Notes: a model not told the origin generated them from the letters alone. Shown: positions 10,879 to 22,220, counted from the stretch's first letter. The stretch: DNA of 64,000 nt from Patella vulgata (GCF_932274485.2 NC_065882.2:81184767-81248766); one strand, 5' to 3'. Translations and numbers: made by a program.

Positions 10879-11197
10879 TTTCGTGAATACCAAAAAAAGA
10901 ATAAACCGCATGTTTTTACAGTGTGACAGACTTTTTTTTATATCATTCAAATAACCGAACAGGATCTAATTTCTTGTATTGTTCATTTAGTTTCAACCGT
11001 GTCATAGCACGTATCCAAAATAAATGGTTTTTAACACATTTTAAGTATAAATACTGCTCTTGGATTGATATTTATACATCATATACAAGTGCATTTATTA
11101 AACATTGCATCGTACACGAGGCAGGGTAAGCATACTCTTTCTACATTACCTAATTTAGATCATTCATTCCAGCTTGTAGATTATTTCGATATTTTAT
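10879..11197. other. Spacer with possible retroelement scrap
   Basis: Near 11118 'gaggcagggtaagcatactc' resembles the sequence at 47310-47335 that follows a reverse-transcriptase C-terminal remnant. Otherwise unrecognised. Confidence 0.35.
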
Positions 11198-11345
11198 GGG
11201 ATCACGGTGTCGCAGTGAGTAAATCACTGGCTGAATAATCAGGGTGTCCGAAGTTCGACCCCATTGTGACAGAGAAAATCTCCCGGGGTTTTCGAGCATC
11301 GTTTGCCCCGTTGGTGTCTCAAGAAACGTCGTCTGTCTTTCTGAT
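11198..11345 (+). mobile_element. SINE1 head fragment
   Basis: tRNA-like head with gaagttcgaccccattgtg, followed head-on by an inverted SINE1 (11346-11665). Confidence 0.7.
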
Positions 11346-11665
11346 GGCACGAAATGAAGTGAAATGGTGTTTAACGGCCAACTGTTCTACTCCGACTCGG
11401 CGAATGAACACGGGCATACGCTATGCAGTGTGCTATGAGGGAATTTTTGCCCGTGCAGCGGCACTATGGCCTACTTTTATATCGAATTTCAACTACCAAG
11501 GGATATTTTACGAGCACGCCAATGTATACAAGGAATCTCGTTTTTATTTGCCCGATCCTTGTCAGGCCCTCCTTCCTGCACCACTGACAAGGGGAAGCCA
11601 CGTCGGAAAATCTTTATTCTGGTGAACTTTCGCGGCCAATGCACGGATCGAACACGCTACTCCCG
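11346..11665 (-). mobile_element. SINE1 copy
   Basis: Begins gaaatgaagtgaaatgg and runs to 'ggccaatgcacggatcgaac'. The 5'-terminal head is incomplete. Confidence 0.85.
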
Positions 11666-11747
11666 GTGCCCTTCTATGGCCACGACTATACGACAAAGTA
11701 TAGTTCACTACACCCGAACAGAAGCTAGTTCGACCATAGTCGTCAAA

Positions 11748-11948
11748 ATGGACGCCGCTCTCTTCAATGAACTGCTACAAAACGCAAGTTTGCTTCCGAA
11801 AACATCGAAATTTCCCCATCATTCTTTGGCGAAAAATTCCCGGAATGTTTACCAAAAGTTTCTGATTATGATAAAAAAAACTGTACAAGACGTAGAATAT
11901 GAAAACGACGATTTCAAGAAATCTACTCACAGTCAGAGCCCAGCTTAA
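11748..11948 (+). CDS. Candidate short ORF or first exon, unknown
   Basis: An ATG in good context (tcaaaATGG) opens a 66-residue frame beginning MDAALFNELLQNASLLPK and ending in a hydrophilic, acidic-then-polar tail (EYENDDFKKS). It lies just downstream of SINE1 sequence but is itself non-repetitive here. No splice donor is obvious before the stop. Non-repetitive base composition and the Kozak-like start are the only support; no domain is recognised. It may be chance. Confidence 0.25.
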   Translation: MDAALFNELLQNASLLPKTSKFPHHSLAKNSRNVYQKFLIMIKKTVQDVEYENDDFKKSTHSQSPA

Positions 11949-13232
11949 CCGGAGCGGGGTCCTGGGCCTGACTAGAATCGAGGGACCACTAACGCGTGAC
12001 CGTGACTACTGCTAAAAAATTGCCTACGTCACTGGTTTAGACCAATCACAGAGAAGGTTGAGGGATTGCAGACTCACCCAGTCTCCGCCCATCGCACCGC
12101 GAGAAGCCTAGACCGATCACCCCGTGAAACCTTCACAGAGAAGTTTGAGAAATAGCTAAGTCTCCGTCCTCGCGCCGCTAGGTCGATTACCGTGAAACTT
12201 TCATCTGGAATTTAATTTTTTTTCTCTTTTTGCCATGAACCGCGGGGCCCTGGGCTTTGCTCACAGTTGAGTTCGTGACAGAAGCGGTTCCAATTTTTGA
12301 CAGTGCCCTTTTTTCTGCTGAAAGTGCCTTTTCTCAGACCCAAATATGTCCGTTCCCAACCCATTGCAGGGATCCCAAATAACTCAAACCATCGACTCAA
12401 ACACACCAGTCTGGTTTAATTAATGCTTCCACTTTCAAGCGAATTCTTGTTGTTTAGCTGACGGTGCCCTAATCCTATAGAGTGACTATAGACAGACATC
12501 AATAATAACATCTTGTGGAATCGGGTAAGGCTCTTTTTTTTTCAACGATTTCCGAACGTTTACTTAGACGAAAATATCAGCCAAATAGCTCTTGGAATGG
12601 CTACAGATGCAAGGAAATGACGGATAATTTTCTTGGGAGGATCCCCCACCCCACCCCCTCCAAAAAAAACCCTCTCAGCGGCGTGCCCGTCTCCGCGGTC
12701 AGTGGCTTCATTTTGCGGCGCCCCTCCTTTTCAAAATTCCTAGATCCGCCCCTGTAAAATAAACAAACCAACCAAATATCCAAAATTTATTTACAGTTAC
12801 ATAATTTATATTTAAAATGATATCACACTGATGTATTTAATGTTTGTATTACTGTATTTCCAAATAAAATTTACAAATGGATGAAATTGTTTTGCAATAA
12901 TACTGTCACTTTGATAATTTCAGTTCAACATGTGGCTTGTTCGAATTGATCCTTGGTCGTTTATTATCCACTCTATATAATATGGAAACACTTTAAAATG
13001 TTATCTGAAAATTTAAATAACTCTCAGCTTCTGGGGCAACATTGTTAGTGTACGTTCTATCTTCAAATAACAATTCCAATACAAAGGCTACTGAGTCAGT
13101 GTCTTACCCACTTAGCCACCGTGGCTCCATCTGACGGGAAGAACAACTGAGGTTCCCTGTGTGTGAGAAATATACCATATGAGGAGAATAATTTATTACA
13201 TTTATTTTTTTTTATTGAATTTTTTTTTCCAG
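11949..13232. other. Spacer with probable MITE remnant
   Basis: 12040-12200 repeats 'tcacagagaag' style phrases twice. 12630-12760 ends in 'aaaattcctagatccgcccc', a phrase that in my recollection marks common non-autonomous DNA elements, but no partner inverted repeat was found. 13095-13130 is a SINE1 head scrap. Confidence 0.4.
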
Positions 13233-13385
13233 CCAACATTTATTTTTAAAAATGTCTGAAGTCCGATACGTCGCTTTAATATTGGTTATAATGATAGTGA
13301 ATCAGACCGATGGATGGCTTTTGAGAAAGGGATGGAACGCGAAAAAGTGAGTTTTCTACATAATATGTTGGTAGCTTTGTCGTTT

Positions 13386-13430
<45 letters not shown>

Positions 13431-15724
13431 AACGTCCATTCGACACAAACTAGGTCATTTCGGGACTAACATATGGTTTTAATTTTATTTCAATAATTCG
13501 CTTGCGCGTAGGGGTCTTTAGCAGTGGGAGGAAACCGGAGGACCCGGAGAAAACCCACGAGGTTAGCAGGGCAACCCTACTCCTTGTCACGTTCAACCGG
13601 GGATTCGAAACCACGCCAGTTGACTCAATGACAGGCTTCATGATACAGCGCGCACGTACTAACCATTCGGCCCTCCACCCCCACCCCTCGTTTATACAAC
13701 CACGGACAATCCGATTTTACAATTGTTTAACCACATGGGATTTCACCGGGTACCCAGCCCCTCCCGCAATCCGATTTTACCACTATATAGTGCATGTTTC
13801 ACCTCGTGGGATTTCACCGGGTACCCAGCCCCTCCCGCAATCCGATTTTACCACTATATAGTGCCTATTTAACCACGTGGGATTTCACCGGGTACCAGGT
13901 TCCCTCCCGCAATTCGGTTTTACCACTGTATAGTGCACGACAGCTACACATATTTTAATTGACTACAATCATCTCAAGTACATTAGAACTAAGTATTACC
14001 GTTGCCAGGCACTACGGCAATTGTTTGCCCAGCCTGGTCTATATTGTAAAGCGTCGGATTTTTTTAAAAGAGACAATTTTTTATCGAATATTTGAATTGT
14101 ATATATCCTGATTTTCTCTCTATATATATATAAAGTTTATATTTATTTGATATTTACTGTGATATTTGTTTTTATGGATGTATATATAGATATATTTTGT
14201 GATTATTTGTTTTTAATTTGTTTCGAGTAACGCCATATGTTTGGGGCAATATAGACCGGTTGGAGCTGATGTGCCAATATATTCCGGTTGTAGCTGACGC
14301 GCACAATATTTCATTCTTTTATTCATTGTATAGTGCACGTCTAACCTCGTGGGATTTCACCGGGTATCCAGCCCCTCCCACAATCCGATTTTAACAATGT
14401 AAACTGCATGGCTAGCCTAGTGGGATTTCACCCAGTACCCTCCTAAATATGTCTGTGCGCAGGAGAATTGTTGAAATACAGATTGCAACGAGACGTTACA
14501 TAGTTTAGTACAACGCATGAATGATGGAGTAGACTACTGAATATTTTACCAACAAAATAAAACTAAATATGTCACCAGAAGAGTCTAGGTTGGGAAGGTC
14601 CGTTATCTGTGTGTGGTATGGATACGGGTGGGTAACGACCTGAAATGAAATGGGGTTTAACGTCCTACTGTTTAGCTCCGACTTGGCTAATGAAGACGTG
14701 CATACGCCATACATTGTGCTATGAGTCCAATTTTGCCCGGGCAGCGGTATTATGGCATACTCTTATATCGATTTCCAACTGCCAAGGATCTTTTACGTGC
14801 ATGTCAACGTATACACGGGACCTCGGTTTTTCGTCCCCTCCGAACGACTAGACAGCTGTCCTTATCAGGCCTTCAGTCCTGCACCACTGACAAGGGGAAA
14901 CCACGTCGGAAAATCCCGATGAACTTTTACTCAGCCAATCCAGGGATCGAACACCGTGGCTCACTCGGGTGGGTTACACTAACGCAGTTCATTATCAAAG
15001 ATTCCAAATCGATGAATTGTCCATATGACCTCCCAAAGCTGGACGAACAAAATACAATACCAAATCCTTTGTAGTGTTGTAGCTCATGAATTGAGAGCCG
15101 CGCTGACTCAGTGAGTAAGATCTTGGCTAGCTAACCAGGAGATCACGTAATAGATCTCGTTGAGGTCTTACAAAGTTCCTTGGAATTTTCCGGTGTGTTT
15201 TTTTCATGGAAGTGGCCCACGACTGATGACCTAGCAGACACGGCGTCTAGTCGTTCGGTGGGACGAACGCAGATGCCATATACACGTTGGTGAAAACTTA
15301 AAATCACCATTGATAGCTGTAAGCCGTAGCGTCGCTGTTCGGACAAATTTGGTCTCATAGTACACTGCGTTGCGTATGCCCGTCTTCATCAGGTCGGAAG
15401 GAAGAGAAAAGTAGGAGGTTAAAACTTAAATAATTCAAAGTGTCGTTGTTTTCTTTCAGCTGTTTCTGTAAGGCCGTGGACAACAGCAATTATGGTAGGA
15501 TTTTGCACGACTTTGGCTCCATTCAGAGTTGTAGGGGTTGGCTTGGATGTGGATGTGGTAATTCAGCTATGATATCATGCGGAACAGCTTGTGAGGCGAA
15601 AGTCAGATCGTGGACCAAGAACAACTGCCCAAGTCAATACAGGTCGACAAAGATTCGAGCTTCTTACTCCGCTAGCGTTTGTCATGATGGACATGGTGGA
15701 CAAATTTTATCTTGTGGGAAATAA
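13233..15724 (+). CDS. Secreted ten-cysteine protein, two coding exons
   Basis: Exon with start: 13233-13346, preceded by a strong acceptor (tttttttttccag), so an upstream non-coding exon is likely. ATG at 13252. Exon 2: 15460-15724, after ttttctttcag, with stop TAA at 15722. The donor is gtgagt at 13347 and the split codon rejoins in frame (AA|C, Asn). The product is about 119 residues: an N-terminal hydrophobic stretch (VALILVIMIV) ending near QTDG is a signal peptide, then WLLRKGWNAK and a compact domain with ten Cys in the pattern CxC, C, CxC, C, C, C, C, C, enough for five disulfides. Gly-rich 'GWLGCGCGN' lies mid-domain. I recognise no family. Extracellular role inferred from signal and cysteines only. 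The 2.1-kb intron is packed with repeats. No frame damage is seen. Confidence 0.75.
13391..13680 (-). mobile_element. SINE2, near full length, intronic
   Basis: Starts at a GA repeat (13391-13427) and runs to the A box complement (aaccattcggccctcc). It lies 45 bp inside the intron, downstream of the donor of the ten-cysteine gene. Confidence 0.9.
13735..14440. repeat. 71-bp minisatellite, interrupted
   Basis: Three adjacent units (13735-13945) carry 'gtgggatttcaccgggtacc' and 'aatccgattttaccactata'. Another unit and a half follow at 14330-14440 after element X. A diverged inverse copy of the family is at 61926-62190. Confidence 0.9.
14140..14325 (+). repeat. Dispersed element X, forward copy
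   Basis: Reads 'gccatatgtttggggcaata' and 'ccggttggagctgatgtgcc', the reverse complement of the copies at 5936 and 7968. It splits the 71-bp minisatellite. Confidence 0.65.
14641..14960 (-). mobile_element. SINE1 with target-site duplication
   Basis: Flanked by cgggtgggta (left) and cgggtgggtt (right). The homologous locus at 61.7-61.8 kb lacks the insertion, giving an empty-site comparison. Confidence 0.85.
15098..15426 (+). mobile_element. SINE1, near full length, diverged
   Basis: Head gccgcgctgactcagtgag, body, and degenerate end 'gtaggaggttaaaactt'. It reaches to within 33 bp of the exon 2 acceptor. An inverse homologous copy lies at 61290-61648. Confidence 0.85.
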
Positions 15725-16219
15725 ATTGCATGATCATGATGCGAGATAAAAATATGTGCCTATAAATGTTTATCTATTATTTGTGTTTAATCGACTGTCA
15801 CTACAGATGGTGATAATCGCTCAACCAATAATATCAGCCAATACTGTCACATGACCTCTTACAGATAAATTTATTAATCCTAGCCCCTCGGCCCTCCCCC
15901 TCCCATCGTTTACACTATCTGGTAACAACAATCAATAATTAATCTTAGCCCCAACCCTCCCATCATTCACACTATCTGGTAGTAACAACCAATAATATCA
16001 GCCAATACTGTCACGTGATCTTTTACATATTCATTTATTTACATTAAAGCACGAACTTGATTTAAACATACATTATGCAAGAGCTAAATCTGCCTATTAC
16101 AGGTCTTTCTTTAGGCCTGAAATGTTATCTAATTTATTAATTAGACATTACTAACTTATCCAGAACATAATCAGCCCTCGGTGGCATCGGGTTTCTCCGA
16201 TATTAAATAGATTAAAACA
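15725..16219. other. 3' flank of the ten-cysteine gene
   Basis: A direct repeat of 'aataatatcagccaatactg' occurs at about 15829 and 15991. No AATAAA is obvious directly after the stop. Confidence 0.5.
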
Positions 16220-16221
16220 GT

Positions 16222-16412
16222 TCGGCCATATTTTGATTTAAGCTAAAAAATGGAGGAGCGAGACTTCAAATGCTAATATCCTCGCTCGCAATAGAGTAAT
16301 TTGAATGACATTTTCAAATTATTCATTTTACATTATCTATTTTCGAACTATTATAGCAAGAATAGCTAGCTCTTTATCTAAATCTTACATAAAGGTATCT
16401 TTAAGTTTAAGC
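16222..16412 (-). repeat. Dispersed element V, inverse copy
   Basis: Reverse complement of 8944-9116 over about 170 bp. Confidence 0.7.
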
Positions 16413-16489
16413 GATATAGAGTGTCTTGTAAACTACAGTATTCTTAAAAGTTGGATCCCTAATAGGAAGATCAGCCCAAAAAGGTTTTA

Positions 16490-17330
16490 ATTTAGTTTAG
16501 TATTTACAATGATACTATCAACTGAAATCGATCCATGATCCTCCATATGTAAATCATTCAGTTTAGTTTCCTATTTGTCTCTCTTCTAGCCTCTTTTTCT
16601 TGATAGGAACACGTTTTGTTTTGGAAAGAGTTTTATTAATATTCTTCTTTTGTGGATTTTAGTCAGACGTTGCAGCCAAAAAATAGCATGGGTCAAACAT
16701 TATGCAATCGTAGATTTTGTTGACATCCAACATTTATTATAAATTGGATCAATTTTGACAAACAGGGAGTGTTTAACGAATGGGACAAAAAAGTATCGCA
16801 TGTTGACCATATCTCGGTTATTTCTCAAAGAATCTGGCGTTTTTTTCGAAATTCGAAAGTTCGACCGTAAATGGATGCCATCAAAATGCCATGTAGGAAT
16901 GTTTTGTGATGTCTTCCGGAAACATTTGAACTGAACATTTGTTTTTTTCTAAAACCATCGATTTCCCGGTGGTACGTGACAAGCAGTAGTGTCGCCTGTC
17001 ATCCCTCCTGGGTTTTCTCCGGGTCCTTCAGTTTCCCCAAACTGCTAAAGACCACTACGCGCAAGCGAATTATTGAAATAAAGTTTCATCAACGAAGAAA
17101 GTGATAGCATTTTACTTCGAGAGCTATTGTCTATAGTGATTAAGGGGCGATAACTATGTTATACGGACAAAGACTAGTAAATTCATCAACGAATATATTG
17201 CATCTATATCAAGCAATTATCTCTTTTACGTGACATTTGTTGTTAACTTCTTGTTCTAGAATCTAAGAAGTTTATTTGAATGTACATTTTCAGTCTGTTG
17301 TTGATGAATGTTCATGTTTTTGAGGCGGGA
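16490..17330. repeat. Dispersed AT-rich block W, partly shared with 58.6-59.5 kb
   Basis: 16490-16760 is the reverse complement of 59265-59510 ('ttgatagtatcattacaaat' on that side). 17217-17320 matches 58581-58690 directly (acgtgacatttgttgtt...). It is a composite of at least two pieces. No ORF. Confidence 0.6.
16970..17087 (+). mobile_element. SINE2 central fragment
   Basis: Only from 'ggtacgtgacaagcag' to 'gaattattgaaataaag'. Confidence 0.8.
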
Positions 17331-17335
17331 CATCA

Positions 17336-17367
<32 letters not shown>

Positions 17368-17612
17368 GGGGTGACACAAACTAGGTCATTTTTGGACTAG
17401 CATATGGTTTTAATTTTATTTCAATAATTCGCTTGCGGGTAGGGGTCGTTAGCAGTGAGAGGAAACCGGAGGACCCGGAGAAAACCCATGAGGTTGGACA
17501 TGCGACCCTACACCTTGTCACGTACAGCCAGGGATTCGAAATCACACCAGTTGACTCAATGACAGGCCTTATGATACAGCACGCACGCGCTAACCATTCG
17601 CCATCCAACCCC
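17336..17612 (-). mobile_element. SINE2, near full length
   Basis: GA repeat tail at 17336-17360, then all SINE2 blocks through to the head (ctaaccattcgccatccaacc). Confidence 0.9.
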
Positions 17613-17640
17613 CTATTTCCTAAGGAGATATCGCAGTAGA

Positions 17641-18283
17641 TTATGAAAGTTATCACACAAGCGACAACTACTGCAGAATGAGTTATTTTGTGATAAATAT
17701 AAAATATATCATGTACGGTATTTATGAGATATATCGTGTAACTTCATGTACGATATTTATAAATTAAATAAGATATAATATATCATGTACGATATTTAGA
17801 TTATGAAATTTATTACACAGACGACATCTACTGTAGAATGTGTTATTAGCTGATATATATAACATATATCATGTACGTTATTTATATATAAGATATATCA
17901 TGTACGATATTTGTGTATAAAATATATCATGTACGATATTTATATATAAGATATATCATGTACGATATTGATATATAAGATGTACGATATTTATATATAA
18001 AATATATCGTGTACGATATCTGTGATATATCATGTACGATATTTATATATAAGATATATCATGTACGATATTTTTATATAAGATATATCATGTACGATAT
18101 TTATATATAAGATATATCATGTACGATATTCATATAAGAGCTATATCATGTACGATATTTATATATAAGATATATCATGTACGATATTTATATATAACAT
18201 ATATCATGTACGATATTTATATAAGAGATATATCATGTACGATATATAACATATATCATATACGATATATAACATATATAACT
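17641..18283. repeat. 29-bp satellite abutting a stop codon
   Basis: About 18-20 units of 'gatatatcatgtacgatatt' plus 'tatatataa', more irregular on the left, where a ~160-bp block (17641 and 17800) is itself duplicated. The right end runs into the terminal codons of the APEH-like locus, and the unit resembles that coding end. Confidence 0.9.
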
Positions 18284-18386
18284 TTATGTACCATATTTAT
18301 TAAACCAAAAAATAGCATTAACAAACAAATCTGCTCCTGATTCAACTGACACTATAATATGGCCCTCGTGTTTATACTCTAATAAC
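18284..18386 (-). pseudogene. APEH-like exon 10 (C terminus)
   Basis: Acceptor tattttcag, then LLEYKHEGHIIVSVESGA and end FNKYGT with TAA at 18284-18286. The GH is the expected catalytic His (human ...STHALS..., recalled). Frame and phase join exon 9 correctly (AG|G, Arg). Confidence 0.85.
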
Positions 18387-18439
18387 CTGAAAATATAAAA
18401 TAAATGGTCGATGGATCTATTGATAGAGGTTAAATCTGC

Positions 18440-18705
18440 TGAGCGGTTGTGTGGCCGAATGATTTAAAGCGTGCCTTTAGATCATAAGGTCTGTCATTGA
18501 GTTAAGTTGTGTGATTTTCATCCCCTGCTGGTACGTGACAAGGAGTGGGACCGCCTTTCCAACCTTGTAGGGGTTTCTGCTGGTCACCCGTATCTACAAG
18601 CATGTTATTGAAATTAAAATAAACCATATACTAGTCCCGATCCCGAAACGCTCTAGTTCTTTCCTAGACCTTCTGGTGGCCATGATATTAAACGGTATCT
18701 CTACT
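18440..18705 (+). mobile_element. SINE2, diverged
   Basis: Head tgtggccgaatgatttaaag, shortened centre, end 'gatattaaacggtatctcta'. In the intron between exons 10 and 9. Confidence 0.8.
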
Positions 18706-18942
18706 GTTCCCCAGCCGGCCCCATATCAACCGAATGAATAGGTCTTTGTATTGTAGGATCATTATACAACGTCTTATTCGCATCACAGTTACTCACACTA
18801 CGCCAGTCGGGCTTGGGACAGTCTAAGGAGCTCAAATTTAAACTAACATGTGTGGAACCTTGTTGTAGAAAACTGTAGGAAGGGTGAATATACCAGGAGA
18901 CAGAAAGCTATTTATAGACTCCTTACTGTTACTAGTATTAGA

Positions 18943-19293
18943 AATGAAATGAAATGGGGTTTAACGTCCCACTGTTCTGCTCCTATGCTGGGCTAATGAA
19001 GACGACGAAGGACATTTTGCCCGGGCAGCGGCACTATCGCCTACTCTTATATCGAATTCCAACTGCCAAGGGATCTTTTACGTGCATTTCAATGTATACA
19101 CGGGACCTCGGTTTTTCGTCTCATCCGAAGGACTAGACAGCTGTCCTTGTCAGACCCTCCGTCCTGCGTCACTGACAAGGGGTGAACCACGCCGGAAGAT
19201 CGGGATGAACTTTCTCGGCAAATGCAGGGATCGAACACCCAACCTCCAGGCTAGCGAGCCAGCGTCTTACCCACTTAGCCACGTGATCCCCCT
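18943..19293 (-). mobile_element. SINE1, full length with TSD
   Basis: The 12-bp target-site duplication actagtattaga lies at 18931-18942 and 19294-19305. Complete from ATTTC tail to the tRNA-like head (gatcgaacaccc B box complement). Confidence 0.95.
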
Positions 19294-19305
19294 ACTAGTA
19301 TTAGA

Positions 19306-19778
19306 CAGATGGCTTCACATCTCTCCCTCCCTCCCTCTCTCTCTCTCTCTCTCTCCCTTTCTCTCTCTATCTCGGCAAACCTCGACAGATTCCGTTACTC
19401 TACATCTATCCTCGGCTGTATGATGGTAAGTGATATGAACCTACGCCTATACAATTGCGATGCGGCACCGGTTTACTTATTAGGCAAAATTCGCCCATGT
19501 GTTTGTTATCACTCGTCACATCAGTCAGTTATATAGAGGGATTACTCGTGTTTTCCTTTGGCGTTCGTCACTTCCGATTCAGGAAACCTGTATTACTCAG
19601 CTATCGTAGCAATGATCTCTGTGTTAAAATTATATTTGGAATGTGTTTAACCAGCTCTATCACATATGTGATAATGACTGGCACCAATATTGCCCTTTAA
19701 ATGGGTTATAATACCTAACATATGTAATTGTCACACACTTTGTAAGAATATGAGACAACAGGTATAACTGACACATAC
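19306..19778. other. Intron remainder with TC repeat
   Basis: TC-rich simple repeat at 19320-19372; the rest is unrecognised intron sequence. Confidence 0.5.
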
Positions 19779-19885
19779 CTTGTAGGTACATTACGTGCCT
19801 TTAACGCGCGGTAGTATTCCTTGCCCTGACTATTGGGTACACAGGTATCTGTTCCACCTAATATAATCATAGTAGGATATTTCAC
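19779..19885 (-). pseudogene. APEH-like exon 9
   Basis: Flanked by ttttcag and donor gtatgt. Encodes VKYPTMIILGGTDTCVP and GKEYYRALKARNVPTR. The Asp of GGTD is the expected triad Asp. The acceptor lies 27 bp from the Tc1 inverted repeat. Confidence 0.9.
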
Positions 19886-19912
19886 CTGAAAATAAACAAA
19901 CATCATATACTA

Positions 19913-21433
19913 TTCAAAAAAAGTAGGGGATATTTGATTTTTAAGTGTTATTAAAGTCACCTAATGAAACTGACGAAGAAACAAATGACAAAATGAAATG
20001 AAGTTCACATTCATCGATTTATTCCAAATGATCGTTAGACTAAGTAAGGCACAGACTGACCATTATAAGGGTGAAATGATACCCGGGGTCAAACAGCAAA
20101 GTTACCACAGCATCACAACCAAGTCAGTAACGGGTAAATCCTCCTCTGTTTGCCAAACAAGCATTGATCCGACGTGGCATACTCCTAATGAGACGTCTAA
20201 GGTCATTTTGGTCCAGATTGTCCCATTCCTGTTGCAACGCAGCAGCAAGTTCTTGGACATTGGCAGGACGTTGTTGACGTTGACGTAACCTCTGTCCAAG
20301 CATGTCCCAGACATGCTCGATGGGGGAGAGGTCGGGACTCAGTGCTGGCCAAGGTAATGTGGTGATGTTCTGTTGTTGGAGGTAACCTGTGACGATTATG
20401 GCCCTGTGACATCTTGCGTTGTCATCCTGGAAGATGAAACGGCGGCCATGACGTCGTGCGAACGGCACAACATGGACTGCCAAGATGTTGTCCCGGTAGT
20501 ACTGGCCTGTAACACGCCCTGCAACAACATGTAAAGCCGTTCTTCCAGCAACAGTGATGCCTCCCCACACCATAACAGAACCACCCCCAAATCGATCATG
20601 TCTGATGACGTTAACGTCTTGGAAGCGCTCGTTTCGACGACGCCACACCCTCCTACGTCTGTCCAAAAATCAACAGTGAACCTTGACTCATCTGAAAACA
20701 TCACATTGCTCCAGCGTCGATTATCCCAGTGTTGACGATCCCTACACCAACGACGTCTTGCCTGAATGTGATGATCTCTCAAACAGGGATCACGCGAGGA
20801 CGTCGGGCGCGAAGGTGACCCCTATGAAGTGTCGATTCCGAATCGTCTGGCCACTCACTCTCACACCAGTGTCTGTTTGAAGACGAGCGCTGATCTGATT
20901 TGCTGTGATGACACGATTTCTCAAGGCCGAGGTACGGATAAATCGATCCTGGGCTTGAGTTGTCGCCCTTGGTCGACCTGAGCGTGGTCTGTCCTGTACA
21001 GATTGTGTATCACGGTATCTGGACCATAGCCTGCTTATGACAGACTGAGAAACATTCATCGTCCGCGCCACAACCGCCTGTGTTGTGCCGATCTGTAGCA
21101 TGCCAAGGGCACGTAACCTTTCATTTTGGGTAAGCCGACGCATATCAAAATTTGTTTTCTGGTCACTAAAACAATTAAACTGATGTTTCCACCCTGGAAT
21201 TCAATGCCACAATGACTGTAACATTCAAAGTCAGAGTCGTGCAAATCTTGGGTTGGACCCCCATGATGATCCCAAGCATCACCTGCATTCCATGCGGTAG
21301 CTATTGGTGCGTTTGGGCGTCACATGTAACTGGAAATGTTTCTTCTGTTAGGTTCTATAGTGACTTTTTTCGTAGTCATTTGCATATTTTAGTATTATGC
21401 CCCCAAAATCAAATATCCCCTACTTTTTTTGAA
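19913..21433 (-). mobile_element. Tc1-type DNA transposon, complete ends
   Basis: 1521 bp. The 29-bp terminal inverted repeats are perfect (TTCAAAAAAAGTAGGGG at the tip) and each end is flanked by TA, the Tc1/mariner target duplication. It carries a minus-strand transposase broken into several frames (20124-21143). Perfect repeats with a damaged gene suggest a fairly recent insertion that could only move if helped in trans. Confidence 0.95.
20124..21143 (-). pseudogene. Tc1 transposase, frameshifted
   Basis: First frame (20790-21143): a paired-type helix-turn-helix, RRLTQNERLRALGMLQ, then a second domain with RPRSGRPR, the GRPR hook between the two DNA-binding halves. Second frame (~20396-20782): SNVMFSDESRF with the first catalytic Asp. 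Third frame (20124-20666): GGSVMVWGG, the second Asp in DDNARCHRA, and SPDLSPIEHVWD with the Glu. 34 residues separate Asp and Glu, so DD34E. At least two frameshifts; all catalytic residues remain readable. Confidence 0.9.
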
Positions 21434-21469
21434 TAATATATAACACTGTCTATTTAAATGATACAAAGA

Positions 21470-21833
21470 TGAGAGCCGCGGTGGCTCAGTGAGTAATACA
21501 TTGCTTCGCTAACCAGGAGGTTCGGGATTCGGTCGCAATGGTGGCCGAGAAAGTTCTCTTGGATTTGGCAGTGTTAGTTTCCCCTTTTCAGTGTTTCAGA
21601 ACGGAGGGTCTAACATGGACAGCGTCTAGTCATACGGATGGGACAAAAAGCCCTAATTGGCGGGCACGTTAAAGAATCATTGACAGTTGGAATTCGAGAC
21701 AAGAGTAGATCGTAGTGCTGGTGTCCGGGCAAAATTTCACAGCACAATGTATGGTGCATGCCCGTCTTCGTTAGCCAGCTCGGAGCAGAATAGTAGGACG
21801 TTAAACACCATTTCATGTCATTTCATTTCATTA
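21470..21833 (+). mobile_element. SINE1, near full length
   Basis: Head gccgcggtggctcagtgag to tail 'gtaggacgttaaacaccatt'. With the Tc1 it fills almost the whole intron between exons 9 and 8. Confidence 0.9.
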
Positions 21834-21865
21834 GCCCAATCGGAGCCGTGTGACGTTTAACTAAC

Positions 21866-21968
21866 CTTATTAATGTATCTGATTGGTGATTTATTGAACA
21901 TTACTTCACAGGATGTCAGATTTACTATAGATGTATAGTCAAAATCTAATCCACATTCTGCCCAGACC
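21866..21968 (-). pseudogene. APEH-like exon 8
   Basis: Acceptor atattttag, donor gttagt. Encodes WAECGLDFDYTSIVNL and FNKSPIRYINK, joining in frame to exon 7 (TG|G, Trp) and exon 9. Confidence 0.9.
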
Positions 21969-22220
21969 CTAAAATATAAAAAAAAAACATGCTAAGCGTT
22001 GAAGTATGCCACTGGAACGTAAGGCTCGTGCCTTAACAGTAGTATATACAGAGATGAAAAGTCAATACAATATATTATCAAAAGCAGCTTAGGTCAATAA
22101 GTTCTATGCACCTAAATGATCGTCCAATTTGATCCAACGGACCAATATAATAACAATCGAGGTCAGAAACTTTAAATTTTCACCGAGTTCTTGAAGTTTT
22201 AAACCTGTTAAATTACTCAC

